A stretch of DNA of 40,747 bases from Chondrus crispus (GCF_000350225.1 NW_005179252.1:41857-82603), one strand, 5' to 3'; shown: positions 30,008-39,992, counted from the stretch's first letter. Program-made: numbers and translations. The notes: a model not told the origin generated them from the letters alone.

Positions 30008-33000
30008 TTACTCACATTCTTGTATCTGTAGCTTTTGTCGAAGATACAGCGTACGAGGGGCGGACAGACCCTTCGTGAGTGCATCTGCAATCATATCACT
30101 AGTAGGACAGTAGCACATATTAATACTGCCGTCCATTATTGCCTCTCTCACGAAGTGAAACCTTATGTGGACATGTTTGGCCATTTTCTCTCCTGATGCC
30201 CATTTGATTGCCCCTATATTGTCTTCATAAAGGACAGTAGGAAAATCCGAGAGCAGGCTTAGTTCCTTGAGAATCATCCTGAGCCATTTTGTCGCTTTGA
30301 CACATTCGGATATCGAGATGAATTCGGCCTCCGTTGAGGACAGGGCAACTCCTCCCTGTTTCTTGCTCTTCCAAACAACAGGTGTGCCATTCACTGTCAC
30401 TACGATTGCACTAGTTGACTTCCTGTCTGATACATCACCCGCCCAATCAGCGTCTGCGAATGACTCGACAATAGGGGGAAGCGCGTCTTTTCTCCACTTG
30501 AAATGCAACCCAAGCGAGGCCGTCCCGTTTAGATATCGCATTATACGTTTCACCCCAATCCAATCTGCCTGGTTCGGGTCTTCACACTTACGGGCAAGTA
30601 TACCGACGGCAGCCGAAATATCCGGTCTAGTTCGAGTTGATATGTATAAGAGAGCACCAATTGCTTCTCTGTAGCGACCTATGCTAGGATCGCGTTTCAT
30701 CCTTTGTCCTTGGTGCTTGTTTCTCTCAGGCGAAAGCGGAGTGCTGACAGGTTTACAATCAGCCATTCCAAAGACCTCCAGAACTTTCTTTATGTAGTAC
30801 TCTTGACGTAGAGATACACCTTTGGAAGTATAAACAAACTCCACACCGAGGAAGGATTTTGCAACCCCGAGATCAGTCATTCGAAACTCATTCATCAGCA
30901 TTTGTTTGACGGTAATAACTGCTCCCTCAGTAATTCCGACAACGAGGACGTCGTCAACATAGACGAGGACGTACACTGTGCTTCCTTCGATGTCAATAAA
31001 ATAGAAACACTCTTCAGATTTAAGCTGCACAAATTTGAGGCGGTGCATTACTTCGTTCCATGTTTTGCTCCATATCTTCGGAGCACGCTTAAAGCCATAC
31101 ATAGCTTTTTGCATCTTTAGAGCCTGACCTCTTTTTACGCCTAGCTCAAGTCCCTCTGGTGGATTAAGGTACAAGTTATCCTCTTCATCCAGCTTGCCAT
31201 TAAGGAACGCAGACTTGACATCAAGTTGATGTATAAACGCCCCGTGTTGACTCATAATTGCCAGGACGAGACGAACTGTAGAGAAATCCACGACAGGAGC
31301 ATACACGTTATCCACGTGTCCCTCTTGAAATCCTTTCGCCACAAGTCTTACCTTGTAGCGGTCCACGGACCCATCTGCCTTGAGTTTCAAGACAAAAACC
31401 AACTTCGAGTCAATTGCCCTAGCACTGAGCGGTAGTTGTACAACTTTCCAGGTATCATTTCTCTTTAAACACAGAATCTCCTCCTCAACAGCAGCGATCC
31501 ATTTGGAGCGATTCTTGCTAAGAAGAGCTTCGGCGAGACTGGTTGGTGTTTTCTCATAATTTTTATATGCCGAAACAACCAGTGCGTTGAACTCACTACC
31601 TAGCCTCTCAGGCGGGTTGCGAACTCTTGTGGGATATCTCCTACCGTCGCCCTCAACTTCAGTATTGACAGCATTGGGATAGTAAGTCAGGTTCTGTTCT
31701 GTAGGGGTTTCGACTGTGGAGATTATGTCTTCTGCATTATTTCCTATAGTCGGCAAGTGAGAAGCCTGAAGCTCGTTTGCCTCTTCCATATGACCATCTT
31801 CCAAATCATACTCGTGGGCTCCCATATTATTAATCCAGTCGTACAGTAGTCCACTCTTCATCGCTGTCTGTTCCCATTCCCTTCCGGGGAAGACAGATTC
31901 GTTAATTTTGACATGCCGCACGTGAAAAATGTTCCCACTCTTGATATCCCAAACTCTGTAGTTTCGATGCGGAAGACTCCGTAGTAAGATTCCTCTTCTA
32001 GATTTCGCATCAAGTTTCTTCCTTTTAGACACAAAGCACCATATCTCACAACCGAAGCAACGCAGATTGCCGACATGTGGGACTTTGCCAGTCAGTATCT
32101 CTATAGGGGTGCGCCCTTCATTAGTTTGACTAGCTGTGACATTGCGAATAGATTTGGCTGTGCATACGGCCTCTCCCCAGAATTTATCCGGTAGGCCAGC
32201 ATGTGATAACATGGAACGTGCCATTTCCATCAAAGTGCGATTGAGTCTCTCTGAGACACCATTTTGCTGCGGTGTATACGGTGCGGAGGACTCCCACTCT
32301 ATTCCTTCTTTCTCAAGGTATTTTAACATGCCTAGGTACTCTCCGCCATTATCAGAGTATATCAATTTGATTTGGCAATCGTACTTCCGTTCAAATTTGG
32401 CTTGGAATGATTTGAAACATTCCAGTGCTTCCCCTTTAGTTGCCATAAGGAAAACATCCTTAAAAGAGGAGAAAGAATCACTAAACGTTATGAAGAATGA
32501 CTTGCCGCCCAAACTTGGAGTCGGAAGTGGACCACACACATCAGTAAAAATCACTTCTCCCGGTTTTGTCGCTGTATCCTTCCTGGCGTACAATGATAGT
32601 CGAGACTGTTTCCCTTCCACACACGGAACACAGGCTACATCATTCTGAGGAGTGTCTGTGAAAGATATTCCGGTCACTGCATCACGCTTTTCCATTTCTT
32701 TCAATGTCCGAAGGTAAACATGACCAAACCTCCAATGCCAGAGCTCTTCTCCCACAGTGCTTCCCACTGCAATGTCTGCTGTTTCCTCTGTGACTATATC
32801 TTTGAGAATATACAGACCATCTTCGAGTTGTGCAGTACAAATAAGTTCGTCTTTCATTGATATAGTGCAAAGTCCTTTACTGAATTGCGTTTCGTATCCA
32901 TCTTGGTCAAGGGCCGAACAGGAAACCAGGTTGGTGTCCAGACCCGGGACGTACAGTACATTGTTGAGTCTCAGCGTCTTCCTATTGTCATCAAAAACCC

Positions 33001-33997
33001 CTGCGCTGATATAAACTGAGCCTTTCTGATTTGATTTGATACTGTTCCCATCACCAAGCGTGATTATTCTCGTCTGTGAATTCACAATCTTATCAAAAAG
33101 GCTATGATCTGACATCATGTGGTTACTCGCACCGGAGTCAACCACGGCATACTTCTTTGAGGTTCTTCCTTCTCTAGAGAGAAGAGCCTTCTCCTTACTT
33201 CCAATGTCAAAGCTTTTCGTATTTACAGGGGCACTGTGCTCCTTTCTCGTCCAGTGCCTAGTCGTGCGTGCCCGACATTCGCGCTTGAAGTGGCCATATT
33301 TACCACATCCGTAACACTGGAGGTGAGCCTTGGTCTTTAAGGCTTTTTGGCTGATAGGTATATCGTTTTGTAGGACCCTTCCAAGATTTCTCTCGCAATT
33401 CAAAGAACTGTATTCTTGCAGCAGGCGTGCAGTTGTTTTCTCCCAAGAAAGATCCTTATCCGACATAGTCTGTAATGCTGTGATCACAGCTCCGTACGAG
33501 GAATCAGAGGTTCTGCCGAAACTAGCAAACAATATCGCTGTTTGCATTGATTCGTTCACTGGACTTTCCATTACTTCTAGCTGATTAAAGATATTTTCAA
33601 AGCTGTCGACGTACTCAGACATGGTTTGAGATTTTTCTTGAAAGGACTGTTGGTAAAGCTCAGTCTGTAGCTGTACTCGTGTCGCAGTGTTCTGCGTTGC
33701 ATACCTCTCATGTAGCTTCTTGTACATTTGAAAGGGATTCTTCCTCTCCCCAGCCACAGTGCGCAGCGGCTTATCGCCGAGAGATTGGACCAATAAAGAT
33801 TTCGCCTTCAATAACTTTGTCTTTTCATCAGGCGTCAGATCTTCTATTGCCACCCTGGCCAATTGATCGATATTCACCACTTCTAGAAGATCCCTCGACT
33901 CCAGCAAGGCTTCAAACCGCAAAGACCACAGTGTGAAGTCTTCGCCTCTCTTGGCATTGAATTTGTGAAGACGACGTGATACAAGCTCGTCATCCAT
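30008..33997 (-). CDS. copia-2 gag-pol polyprotein, full length
   Basis: 1329 residues from an ATG 94 bp inside the 5' LTR. Gag-like region 1-220; zinc knuckle C228-C241 (CX2CX4HX4C); protease DSGA at D287; pre-integrase zinc region H421, H426, C456, C459; integrase D486, D549, E583 (NGVSER); RT with QLDVKSAF (D926) and YVDD 1013-1016; RNase H with D1184 (ADADWAGD), E1223 (STEAEF), D1259 (YEDN) and D1301. PR-IN-RT-RH order defines Ty1/copia. All catalytic residues are present and no stop or frameshift interrupts. Gag and pol share one frame, as in many copia elements. It is related to copia-1 (shared NPF and RVQLQT motifs in gag) but clearly a different lineage. Confidence 0.95.
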   Translation of the reverse strand: MDDELVSRRLHKFNAKRGEDFTLWSLRFEALLESRDLLEVVNIDQLARVAIEDLTPDEKTKLLKAKSLLVQSLGDKPLRTVAGERKNPFQMYKKLHERYATQNTATRVQLQTELYQQSFQEKSQTMSEYVDSFENIFNQLEVMESPVNESMQTAILFASFGRTSDSSYGAVITALQTMSDKDLSWEKTTARLLQEYSSLNCERNLGRVLQNDIPISQKALKTKAHLQCYGCGKYGHFKRECRARTTRHWTRKEHSAPVNTKSFDIGSKEKALLSREGRTSKKYAVVDSGASNHMMSDHSLFDKIVNSQTRIITLGDGNSIKSNQKGSVYISAGVFDDNRKTLRLNNVLYVPGLDTNLVSCSALDQDGYETQFSKGLCTISMKDELICTAQLEDGLYILKDIVTEETADIAVGSTVGEELWHWRFGHVYLRTLKEMEKRDAVTGISFTDTPQNDVACVPCVEGKQSRLSLYARKDTATKPGEVIFTDVCGPLPTPSLGGKSFFITFSDSFSSFKDVFLMATKGEALECFKSFQAKFERKYDCQIKLIYSDNGGEYLGMLKYLEKEGIEWESSAPYTPQQNGVSERLNRTLMEMARSMLSHAGLPDKFWGEAVCTAKSIRNVTASQTNEGRTPIEILTGKVPHVGNLRCFGCEIWCFVSKRKKLDAKSRRGILLRSLPHRNYRVWDIKSGNIFHVRHVKINESVFPGREWEQTAMKSGLLYDWINNMGAHEYDLEDGHMEEANELQASHLPTIGNNAEDIISTVETPTEQNLTYYPNAVNTEVEGDGRRYPTRVRNPPERLGSEFNALVVSAYKNYEKTPTSLAEALLSKNRSKWIAAVEEEILCLKRNDTWKVVQLPLSARAIDSKLVFVLKLKADGSVDRYKVRLVAKGFQEGHVDNVYAPVVDFSTVRLVLAIMSQHGAFIHQLDVKSAFLNGKLDEEDNLYLNPPEGLELGVKRGQALKMQKAMYGFKRAPKIWSKTWNEVMHRLKFVQLKSEECFYFIDIEGSTVYVLVYVDDVLVVGITEGAVITVKQMLMNEFRMTDLGVAKSFLGVEFVYTSKGVSLRQEYYIKKVLEVFGMADCKPVSTPLSPERNKHQGQRMKRDPSIGRYREAIGALLYISTRTRPDISAAVGILARKCEDPNQADWIGVKRIMRYLNGTASLGLHFKWRKDALPPIVESFADADWAGDVSDRKSTSAIVVTVNGTPVVWKSKKQGGVALSSTEAEFISISECVKATKWLRMILKELSLLSDFPTVLYEDNIGAIKWASGEKMAKHVHIRFHFVREAIMDGSINMCYCPTSDMIADALTKGLSAPRTLYLRQKLQIQECE

Positions 33998-34077
33998 CTT
34001 ATCCCAGCGTAAAAGTTACGTGTACACTCTGTTGAGATCAAGTACCCCAACCCTCAATGAACGTTGGTTCCTTTTTC

Positions 34078-34089
34078 GCGATGCTACCA
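34078..34089 (-). other. Primer-binding site of copia-2
   Basis: On the minus strand TGGTAGCATCGC follows the 5' LTR after one base. The TGG start and TGGTAGC stem fit priming by an initiator methionine tRNA. Confidence 0.6.
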
Positions 34090-34090
34090 C

Positions 34091-34409
34091 TCCTGAGACG
34101 AGAAGTGGTGTAGCTGGGGTTCTGTCTACCCTGTATTCTTTATTGGGTTGAGCGCGTTCTGCTTATATACTGTTTAAGTTGCGTGTAGCTCTACTACGGG
34201 AAAAGGGTGTTGATAGAGTTCCCATTCGGTCAATCAACTGTTCCGACGGCCACGAGGTATACGCATTTCCCTTGACAATCAGGAGCAGTATGTTGCCAAC
34301 CCCCTAAGGCTTGTCGCCTTCCCTGTGTCCCATTTGTAGTGAGAGCATTATTATACCAAAGCAATCATTGTTGTACTGTATACTTGCAAGAGCATTACTG
34401 CCCGCAACA
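34091..34409 (-). repeat. 5' LTR of copia-2
   Basis: 319 bp, identical to the 3' LTR as read. A TATA-like TATATAAGC (reverse strand of about 34162-34170) is the likely promoter core. Confidence 0.9.
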
Positions 34410-34862
34410 ATGGCAAGCAGACAAGCGTACAAAAAGAGTGTAAGATGGTATTTGGGGACCAAAAGGCGAATTCGGAATGGAGTAACGGAGCTGATGGGAT
34501 GCGGAATTCCGGAGACGGTGCTCGGTGGGCAAGGGTGCCGAAAGGGTGAAGGTGGTGAGCATTACTTATTCCACAGATGGTTTGAGGGATTTGTTGGATG
34601 TGCATTGGCAGCTGTAGATGAATGGATTTTGAGGGAAGGCGTGTTTTTGAGTCTTTGGAGCTGTTTTAGGGAGACGGAAAAGATGGTGCGGTGGAGGGCA
34701 ATTGGAAAATGTGTACATTGGCTGTCGTTGTTGGTAATGAGGTTGGAATATGCGCAGCATAGTGAAGCGGAATCAGCGGAAAGGGAATGGTGGGTGACAC
34801 AAGCAGGAAGCGCACTGGTAAAGATGAAGGACAGGTTTATCGAAACGAGCCACAGATGGTGA
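34410..34862 (+). pseudogene. MSP-B2, C-terminal part (split by copia-2)
   Basis: Resumes at ATGGCAAGC (the repeated target site) and runs in frame through YLGTKRRIRNGV and YLFHRWFEGFVG to SHRW-stop at 34862, the same ending as MSP-A1. It differs from MSP-A at VFLSLWSCFRET. Some of its variants match MSP-A2 rather than MSP-B1 (for example GATTTGTTGGATGTGC near 34588), evidence of exchange between the arms of unit 2. Confidence 0.85.
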
Positions 34863-35032
34863 TGGAGACGGGCTGGGTCAGGCAGTAACAAGGACAAGGT
34901 GGCGCAACACTTTGCGCAATAGAAGGCATCGCGAGTGTGAAGGAGTCGAATCTGACATGCCAATGATTAAGGTAATGCATAGTTGAAAGACGGAATAAAG
35001 GAAGTTGAATTATATATACATACTTCAGGCAT

Positions 35033-35659
35033 TGACGGTCAAAAACCCCTGATCTCAGCAAGCCTTGTTGCGAGGACGAACAGTTCGTGATCATCGTCAC
35101 ACCAAAACTATTGCCCTCTACAATTAGCCGCAAACGCTCTCCGACGAGTGGAGCAGTTCAGTGTGAGGAAAAGACCGCTGTCGAAAGTGCTTTGATCATC
35201 ATCCACAGCTTCCATATCGTGCCTTCTATCACACGAGCTTTGCTCAAAACAGGGGGCACACCTGGTAAACACTGTCTTTCGAACCCCCTTTTCGCACGTA
35301 TCAAAATTGCCTGTAGCTGCAATGAGTCGTGTACACGTGTACAAAGGTCTGCACGATTGCACTCGCTGCAACAAAAGATCAGGGAGCATTGCGGCCATGA
35401 ATTGGAAACGGCCAATACCGTACAGGGGCAGTCGCGAAAGACTTGTCAGTGCTGTTCGAAGTTTGAAGGTGTGGGGAATGTGTATCGGGAACTCCTGGGC
35501 AGCTGATTCTGAAAACAAGTGAGAAGGTTGCAAGAATAGAGAGATTAGAGATGAAGATGGAGATAGAGTGAAAGGGTTAAACAAGAGGATGGAACGAAGA
35601 GGAATTGGGTATAGAGGGAGAGCGAAGGGGATAGCTGATCTCTGACAGGTGGAGATGGA
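35033..35659. other. Rearranged 3' flanks at the right edge of unit 2
   Basis: 35033-35298 copies the inner foldback segment of unit 1 (13955-14223). At about 35300 it switches to the reverse complement of the small TM 3' flank (about 7586-7930). The junction is where the right arm acquired the inverted small TM gene. No gene of its own. Confidence 0.75.
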
Positions 35660-35923
35660 TTACTTGACGACGATGGAAACATGCGTCTGCATGTAGACGG
35701 CGACAGGTGGATGGTGGGGTTGCGGTTGAGGTTGGGGTTGGGGTTGAGCATGGAGATCTTGTGCAACAGCGACCGGAAGAAAAGGCACAGAGGGCTTTCG
35801 AGAGCGGTTACGGCGGACGTTGACGGCGTGTGTGAGGAAGACGCCGGCGATAGTGGCTAACAGGGCGCCTAGGACACCAAGTACGGGGTCGAGCCAGGTC
35901 CAGGGCATAGAGGTTTGCGACAT
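35660..35923 (-). CDS. Small one-TM protein, WxW family, copy 4
   Basis: 87 residues on the minus strand, nearly identical to copies 1-3 (one change, VLGALLA, in the hydrophobic helix). WTWLDP, RRNRSR and the QP tail are preserved. It has its own TATA box (36079-36087) 160 bp upstream and the conserved pyrimidine-rich leader. It faces MSP-B2, mirroring copy 3 facing MSP-A2, so unit 2 is flanked by a pair of inward-pointing small TM genes. Membrane localisation is inferred; no function is recognised. Confidence 0.78.
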   Translation of the reverse strand: MSQTSMPWTWLDPVLGVLGALLATIAGVFLTHAVNVRRNRSRKPSVPFLPVAVAQDLHAQPQPQPQPQPHHPPVAVYMQTHVSIVVK

Positions 35924-36078
35924 GGTGGTGGTAAAGAGATTTGTTGTTGTTGTTGTGTGTGTGGGTGAGGTAGCTGTAGGGCGAGAAACGGGTACAGATA
36001 GAGAAAGGGTGAGTGGATTTTGGTGCGAGAATGAGTTGAATGAGAGAGAAGATGGTCTGTGGTGATATGGGGGGTGGG

Positions 36079-36087
36079 CTTTATATA
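36079..36087 (-). promoter_or_regulatory. TATA box of small TM gene copy 4
   Basis: TATATAAAG on the reverse strand, at the same place relative to the ATG as in copy 2. Confidence 0.65.
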
Positions 36088-36182
36088 GCGATCGACTCGT
36101 TGCGAGGTGCAGGTGGAAGAAAGTTGGTATGTGCAAGAAAGTTGGTATGTGCAAGAAAGGCAGTTAGGTTGCAAGTGTGCAA

Positions 36183-36305
36183 GCACCTTTTTCGACCTAT
36201 CAACGGTGCTCACTAACATTGCACCGGTGTGGGGAAAGCAGCAAAGGTGCTTGTGAGGCGATACTCGGCAGGTCATTTGTACCGCTGATAGGTCAGAAAA
36301 GGTGC
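36183..36305. repeat. Short inverted repeat, possible transposon end
   Basis: 26-bp arms (36183-36208 and 36280-36305) match with a few changes, core GACCTATCA. The arm recurs at 37213-37241 and weakly at 36330-36353. The flanking 36306-37750 holds no gene I can support. The open frames there have no family signature. Confidence 0.55.
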
Positions 36306-37899
36306 TGGGGCGATAGGCCGGCGCGGCCGCTGATGGGTCAAAAAATGTGCTGGATTAGAAAGCTGTGGCGCTGTAGCGATTTGATCGAAAGCATAAAGAA
36401 AGAAGCTGGTTTACTGCAATATGGCTGTTGGCACAAGCTGAGTGCGGCGGATGATCGATCCTTAGTTGCAAAGCCGCGGAGAAGCCTTAAGTACTACCGC
36501 AAGAGAAACTAAAGTCTAGAGAGTAACAAAGACAAAGCATGAAGAAGAGTGTAACTAAGTGAAACATGGATGTTTCAGGGCAGTTCGTACAAGTGAATCT
36601 GCATCAGCGGAAACACAGCAAAGAGAAGGTAGAAGTGAATCGAATCCCAAGTCGCGTTGAGTCAATCGCATCATAATCGGATTTCGTGTTCGTGTCACGT
36701 CACGGCACTGCATCAAACTGCAGTCACACTGGAGGCGATACATTTTTATAACCCTTTCTTCGCTAGTTCGGTAGAGGGCACTGTACGGGTTAAAGCCTTG
36801 GTTTCCAATGAAACTCCCCTCCGTGCAAGTGCGTCGGTGGTGATGATGACAATAACTCAACATGATGCTTCACATGGGAAGGATGATGAAGCGGTCCTGT
36901 TGATTGCCGCTGCCAGTATGTCTAGTTTTCAGACAAGGAAATCGAACAATTTGGAATTGCGATCATCACCTGCGCTCAGCCTTGTGAGGTTTGAGTTCTC
37001 TTGAGAGGCAAAGCGCCCTGCATGCAAAGCGGTTGCCCACTTTGCACACTGCCCGACGAGCAGTTACCGTACCCGTGTTGAATTGCCTCGTTTTTCTATA
37101 AAACACGGTTCGGCACTATGGAAAACTGGCACCTGGCCCCATTTCATTGGTTGTGGTGATCCTTTTCTGCATTTCGGTCGCGCCGTCAAACCCATGGCGG
37201 TTGCTCGTTGTTAGTGAGCACCGCTGATAGGTTGCAAGGTGTGGCGTTGAGACCCGTGTGGTTTTCTGGTTGGCGCTTGTTTCGAAGATGGGACTGGGTA
37301 TTTTAACAAGTTCAAGGAAAGTAGTTCGCACACAGCGAATCCCACTTCCACTCCCACACCGCCCGCTATTCTATTAAATCCTAAGTCTTGCAGAAGCGCA
37401 CACAACCGTCCGTCTTTCCCGAGCAATTCCACATCCTGACAATCTCATTTCTCTTTTTTTCCTTCGCTCACAGTAGTATAGCCGACGAGCAAATTGTATA
37501 GCTCGAGGCTTGTGTGTTGTCAGTTCCATGCAGCCAGGATCTTCAAACCGCTCTGAATAATCCCACGTTTCGCAGATAACATGGTCACCAAATAACTCCG
37601 GCTGCAAACCTCGCTGCCTGAAAACCGTATGCTGAAAACCATATGCCGACTTATGAGATAACCCAGCTTTAGGTTCTAACTGCTCTACTCACAGTGGGCG
37701 ACTCCGAAAAACATAAATAGTGTACACACAAATTCCCTTGTGTATGAGTGTCGTATTTTGTGAGCTGGCACGGAAATGCATGTGACATAAAAATTTGTGT
37801 CAGACACGCAATGCTATACTTCGTACACAAAAACACATTTTGTCTCCCAAAGACCTTATCTTCTTACAACCTGCTGTTCACGGTATGTAGATATATGTC

Positions 37900-38544
37900 C
37901 GCTCTCCAGTACTGTACCCCACCGCACCCTGCCTGTCCTGACAGCCCTGCACACCCTCGCCCCGCCAATCGCGCGTGCCGTCTGGCGCCAGTTCCTTGCG
38001 CGCCACCGCCGGCGCCGACCTCGCCGCGCATGCACGCACGTGCCGCGCCTTTTGGCACCCCGCCCCGGAGCAACGCTCAGCCGCCACCTCGCGCGACTGC
38101 GGCGCCCTGCGCGACGACGCTGCGCCGCAAGTCGTCCCCTCCAACGCGCGTAGTGCCGCGCACCATAACGCCCGCTGCGATTGGTGGGCGGCCCGCCGAT
38201 GGCAGAAAGACACAGCCGCGAGGCACGCGCAGCGGCAGCCACGCTGACACACTGTGTGCGTCCCGCGACGCGACGCACGGGAGCAGCCGCGCGCGTGCCC
38301 ACGCGCACACGGGGGAGATAGCTTCCGGAAGATGTGGGGGAGAAGGGGGGGGGGGACGCACAGCGATTCGAGTTTGCGCATGATTTCTGAACGAATTTTT
38401 AAATTCGTTCAAAAAAACGCCCAACCGTTCCGCACGCGCCCCCGCTGCGCACGTAACCCGTTCGCCGCCCGCCCCCTTCCCACCGTCCCCCGCGCCGACG
38501 CCCCGCCCCGCCCCCCCGCCCGCGCCCCGCCGGAAGCCCGCGCC
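37900..38544 (+). repeat. GC-rich promoter-like repeat, copy 3
   Basis: Reverse complement of 3575-4260 and partly of 1-430. Here it directly precedes the start of a VAP-like head, so this repeat family is best read as the upstream region of MSP-B-type genes. Its last 80 bp match the C-rich leader of MSP-B1 and MSP-B2. Confidence 0.65.
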
Positions 38545-38787
38545 ATGTCGTCGCCCGTCTACGTCTCCGCGTCCAAGCGGCTGCTGAAGTTCCCGCTGCC
38601 GCCGCCGACGCCGCCGGACACGCTCTCGCTGACGAGCCGCCACGCCGCGCAGGTCGCCTTCAAGGTGAAGTCCACCAACTAGTCGCGCTACATCGTGCGC
38701 CTAAACGTCGGCCTCATCGCGCCCGGCGCCACGCTCCCCCTCCACATCGGCCTGCAGGCACACCTCGGCGACAACGTGCAGTATTGA
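38545..38787 (+). pseudogene. VAP-like MSP head with premature stop
   Basis: Starts with MSSPVYVSASKRLL and continues through VAFKVK, closely matching MSP-B. An in-frame TAG at 38680-38682 replaces the residue after VKSTN. The frame continues as SRYIVRLNVG and LHIGLQAHLGDN to about 38775, where homology stops, followed by a TGA at 38785. No module follows. It is a third lineage of the MSP-B head without the inverted-repeat module, consistent with the ancestral state before fusion or with a truncated duplicate. Confidence 0.8.
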
Positions 38788-39467
38788 CAACTATCGACAA
38801 ATGCGAAGGGACCAAGTCTGTCATGCCAATGATTGACGTTGTGCCTAGATCAAACCAAAAATGCAACGAAGCTCTACTTTGTTATATGTAGTCACGGGCG
38901 TGTGAGGTGTTTGAGAGCCAGTGCGTGCCGGGCATGTCGGCAAACACGTCCCCAACTGTACGGCGTATAACCTCTGGCACTTGTTCCTCCCGAATGCGTG
39001 TATTTGTTCTTGTCTTTTCTTTTTACTTGGCCGCCTTCCTTTACGATTTGCCCGCGAGCCAACAGCACTACTTCTGCTAAACTGTGGCGCCTCTCCCCAC
39101 GAAGAATTGTCAGCAATATTGGGCGAGGGCGGGACAGAACAAATATTGCATCACAGCAATGCAGGAGGAGGTAGTACTTGTGATCTATCACGCTTTACTC
39201 TCAGATTAACGATGCCACCGTAAAGCATCGCAAAACAGGGTCTTGTCCTCATATGAGCCTCATTAGTTTCCTCACAGAAAGGCCCGGGTCAAACGAGGAA
39301 GCATGCAGTTCGAGACAACCAACCCTGCATGACGTGAGCCACTCAACAGCAGTGCTAAAACGTTCGCCAGAATCTGTGGACAGATTCTGGCGCTGACATC
39401 AGGAACTGCGGGAAACCTTTACAGTACTCTAAGATTTACAATTCCAAAATCTAGAAAAAGCTACTTT
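38788..39467. other. Intergenic, no gene seen
   Basis: Contains a scrap of the MSP 3' flank (ATGCCAATGATT near 38825). Otherwise it holds no repeat or coding signal I can support. The right end is the presumed 3' flank of the citrate synthase exon. Confidence 0.5.
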
Positions 39468-39992
39468 TTACGGCTTGGCCCCAATACCCCTCTCGTCCAC
39501 CACCACTACCACCACCCCACTCTCGCCCTCCTCCCTCTCATCCACGGGCGGCACCTCCCTCGGCCCGACCTCGCCCACAAACCTCTGATGCGGCCTGGCA
39601 ATGCGCCGGTCCGGGTCGTCCAGAAACTCGTTCCAGTGCGCCACCCACCCGCCGCACCTGGCGAGCGCGAACAGCGCAGGGAAATACCCGGGCTCGAACC
39701 CCATCGCTTTGTACACGAGCCCCGAGTAGAAGTCGCAGTTGGGGAACAGCTTGCGGCTCGCAAAGAACTCGTCCTCCAGCGCCGCCCGCTCCAGCGCCAC
39801 CGCCACCTCGACCAGCGGCTCGTCGCTCTCGACCCGCGCGAACACCTGGTGCGCCACGTCCCGGATGATCCGTGCCCGCAGGTCGTAGTTGCGGTACACT
39901 CGGTACCCGAACCCCATCAGCTTCTCCTGCTTGCCCTTGACGCGCGCGAGGAACAGCGAGATCCGCTCCACGCTCCCGACCCGCTGCAGCAT
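39468..39992 (-). CDS. Citrate synthase, C-terminal exon (partial or decayed)
   Basis: About 174 codons matching the C-terminal third of prokaryote-type/peroxisome-type citrate synthase: IGSVE-like RVGSVERI, KLMGFG-RVYRNYD, EVAVALERAALED, KLFPNCDFYSGLVYKAMGF, a WVAHWNEFLDDPD block and RPHQRFVG. Citrate synthase condenses oxaloacetate and acetyl-CoA. The catalytic Asp (NCDFYSG) is present, but the catalytic His of the GFGHRVY motif is Tyr (GFGYRVY) and DPRA is DLRA. A 3' splice site (CTGCAG, ending 39984) and a branch-like GCTAAC (reverse of 40023-40028) suggest an internal exon boundary. The N-terminal two thirds are not found in the window and upstream DNA is a small-TM-gene relic. Confidence 0.8.
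   Translation of the reverse strand: MLQRVGSVERISLFLARVKGKQEKLMGFGYRVYRNYDLRARIIRDVAHQVFARVESDEPLVEVAVALERAALEDEFFASRKLFPNCDFYSGLVYKAMGFEPGYFPALFALARCGGWVAHWNEFLDDPDRRIARPHQRFVGEVGPREVPPVDEREEGESGVVVVVVDERGIGAKP

Larger units (their letters stand above)
29670..34409 (-). mobile_element. Ty1/copia retrotransposon, copia-2, intact
   Basis: 4740 bp with two 319-bp LTRs that I read as identical, target duplication ATGGC, a primer-binding site, a polypurine tract and one uninterrupted 1329-codon gag-pol. It is inserted antisense inside MSP-B2. By these criteria it is the youngest element here and potentially active. Confidence 0.93.
15186..36100. repeat. Cluster unit 2, broken by three retroelements
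   Basis: Contains small TM copy 3 (+), MSP-A2 (-), MSP-B2 (+) and small TM copy 4 (-). Once the three elements and one copy of each target duplication are set aside, it aligns with unit 1 throughout its overlap. Unlike unit 1 it ends in an inverted small TM gene, making the whole unit palindromic. Confidence 0.8.
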
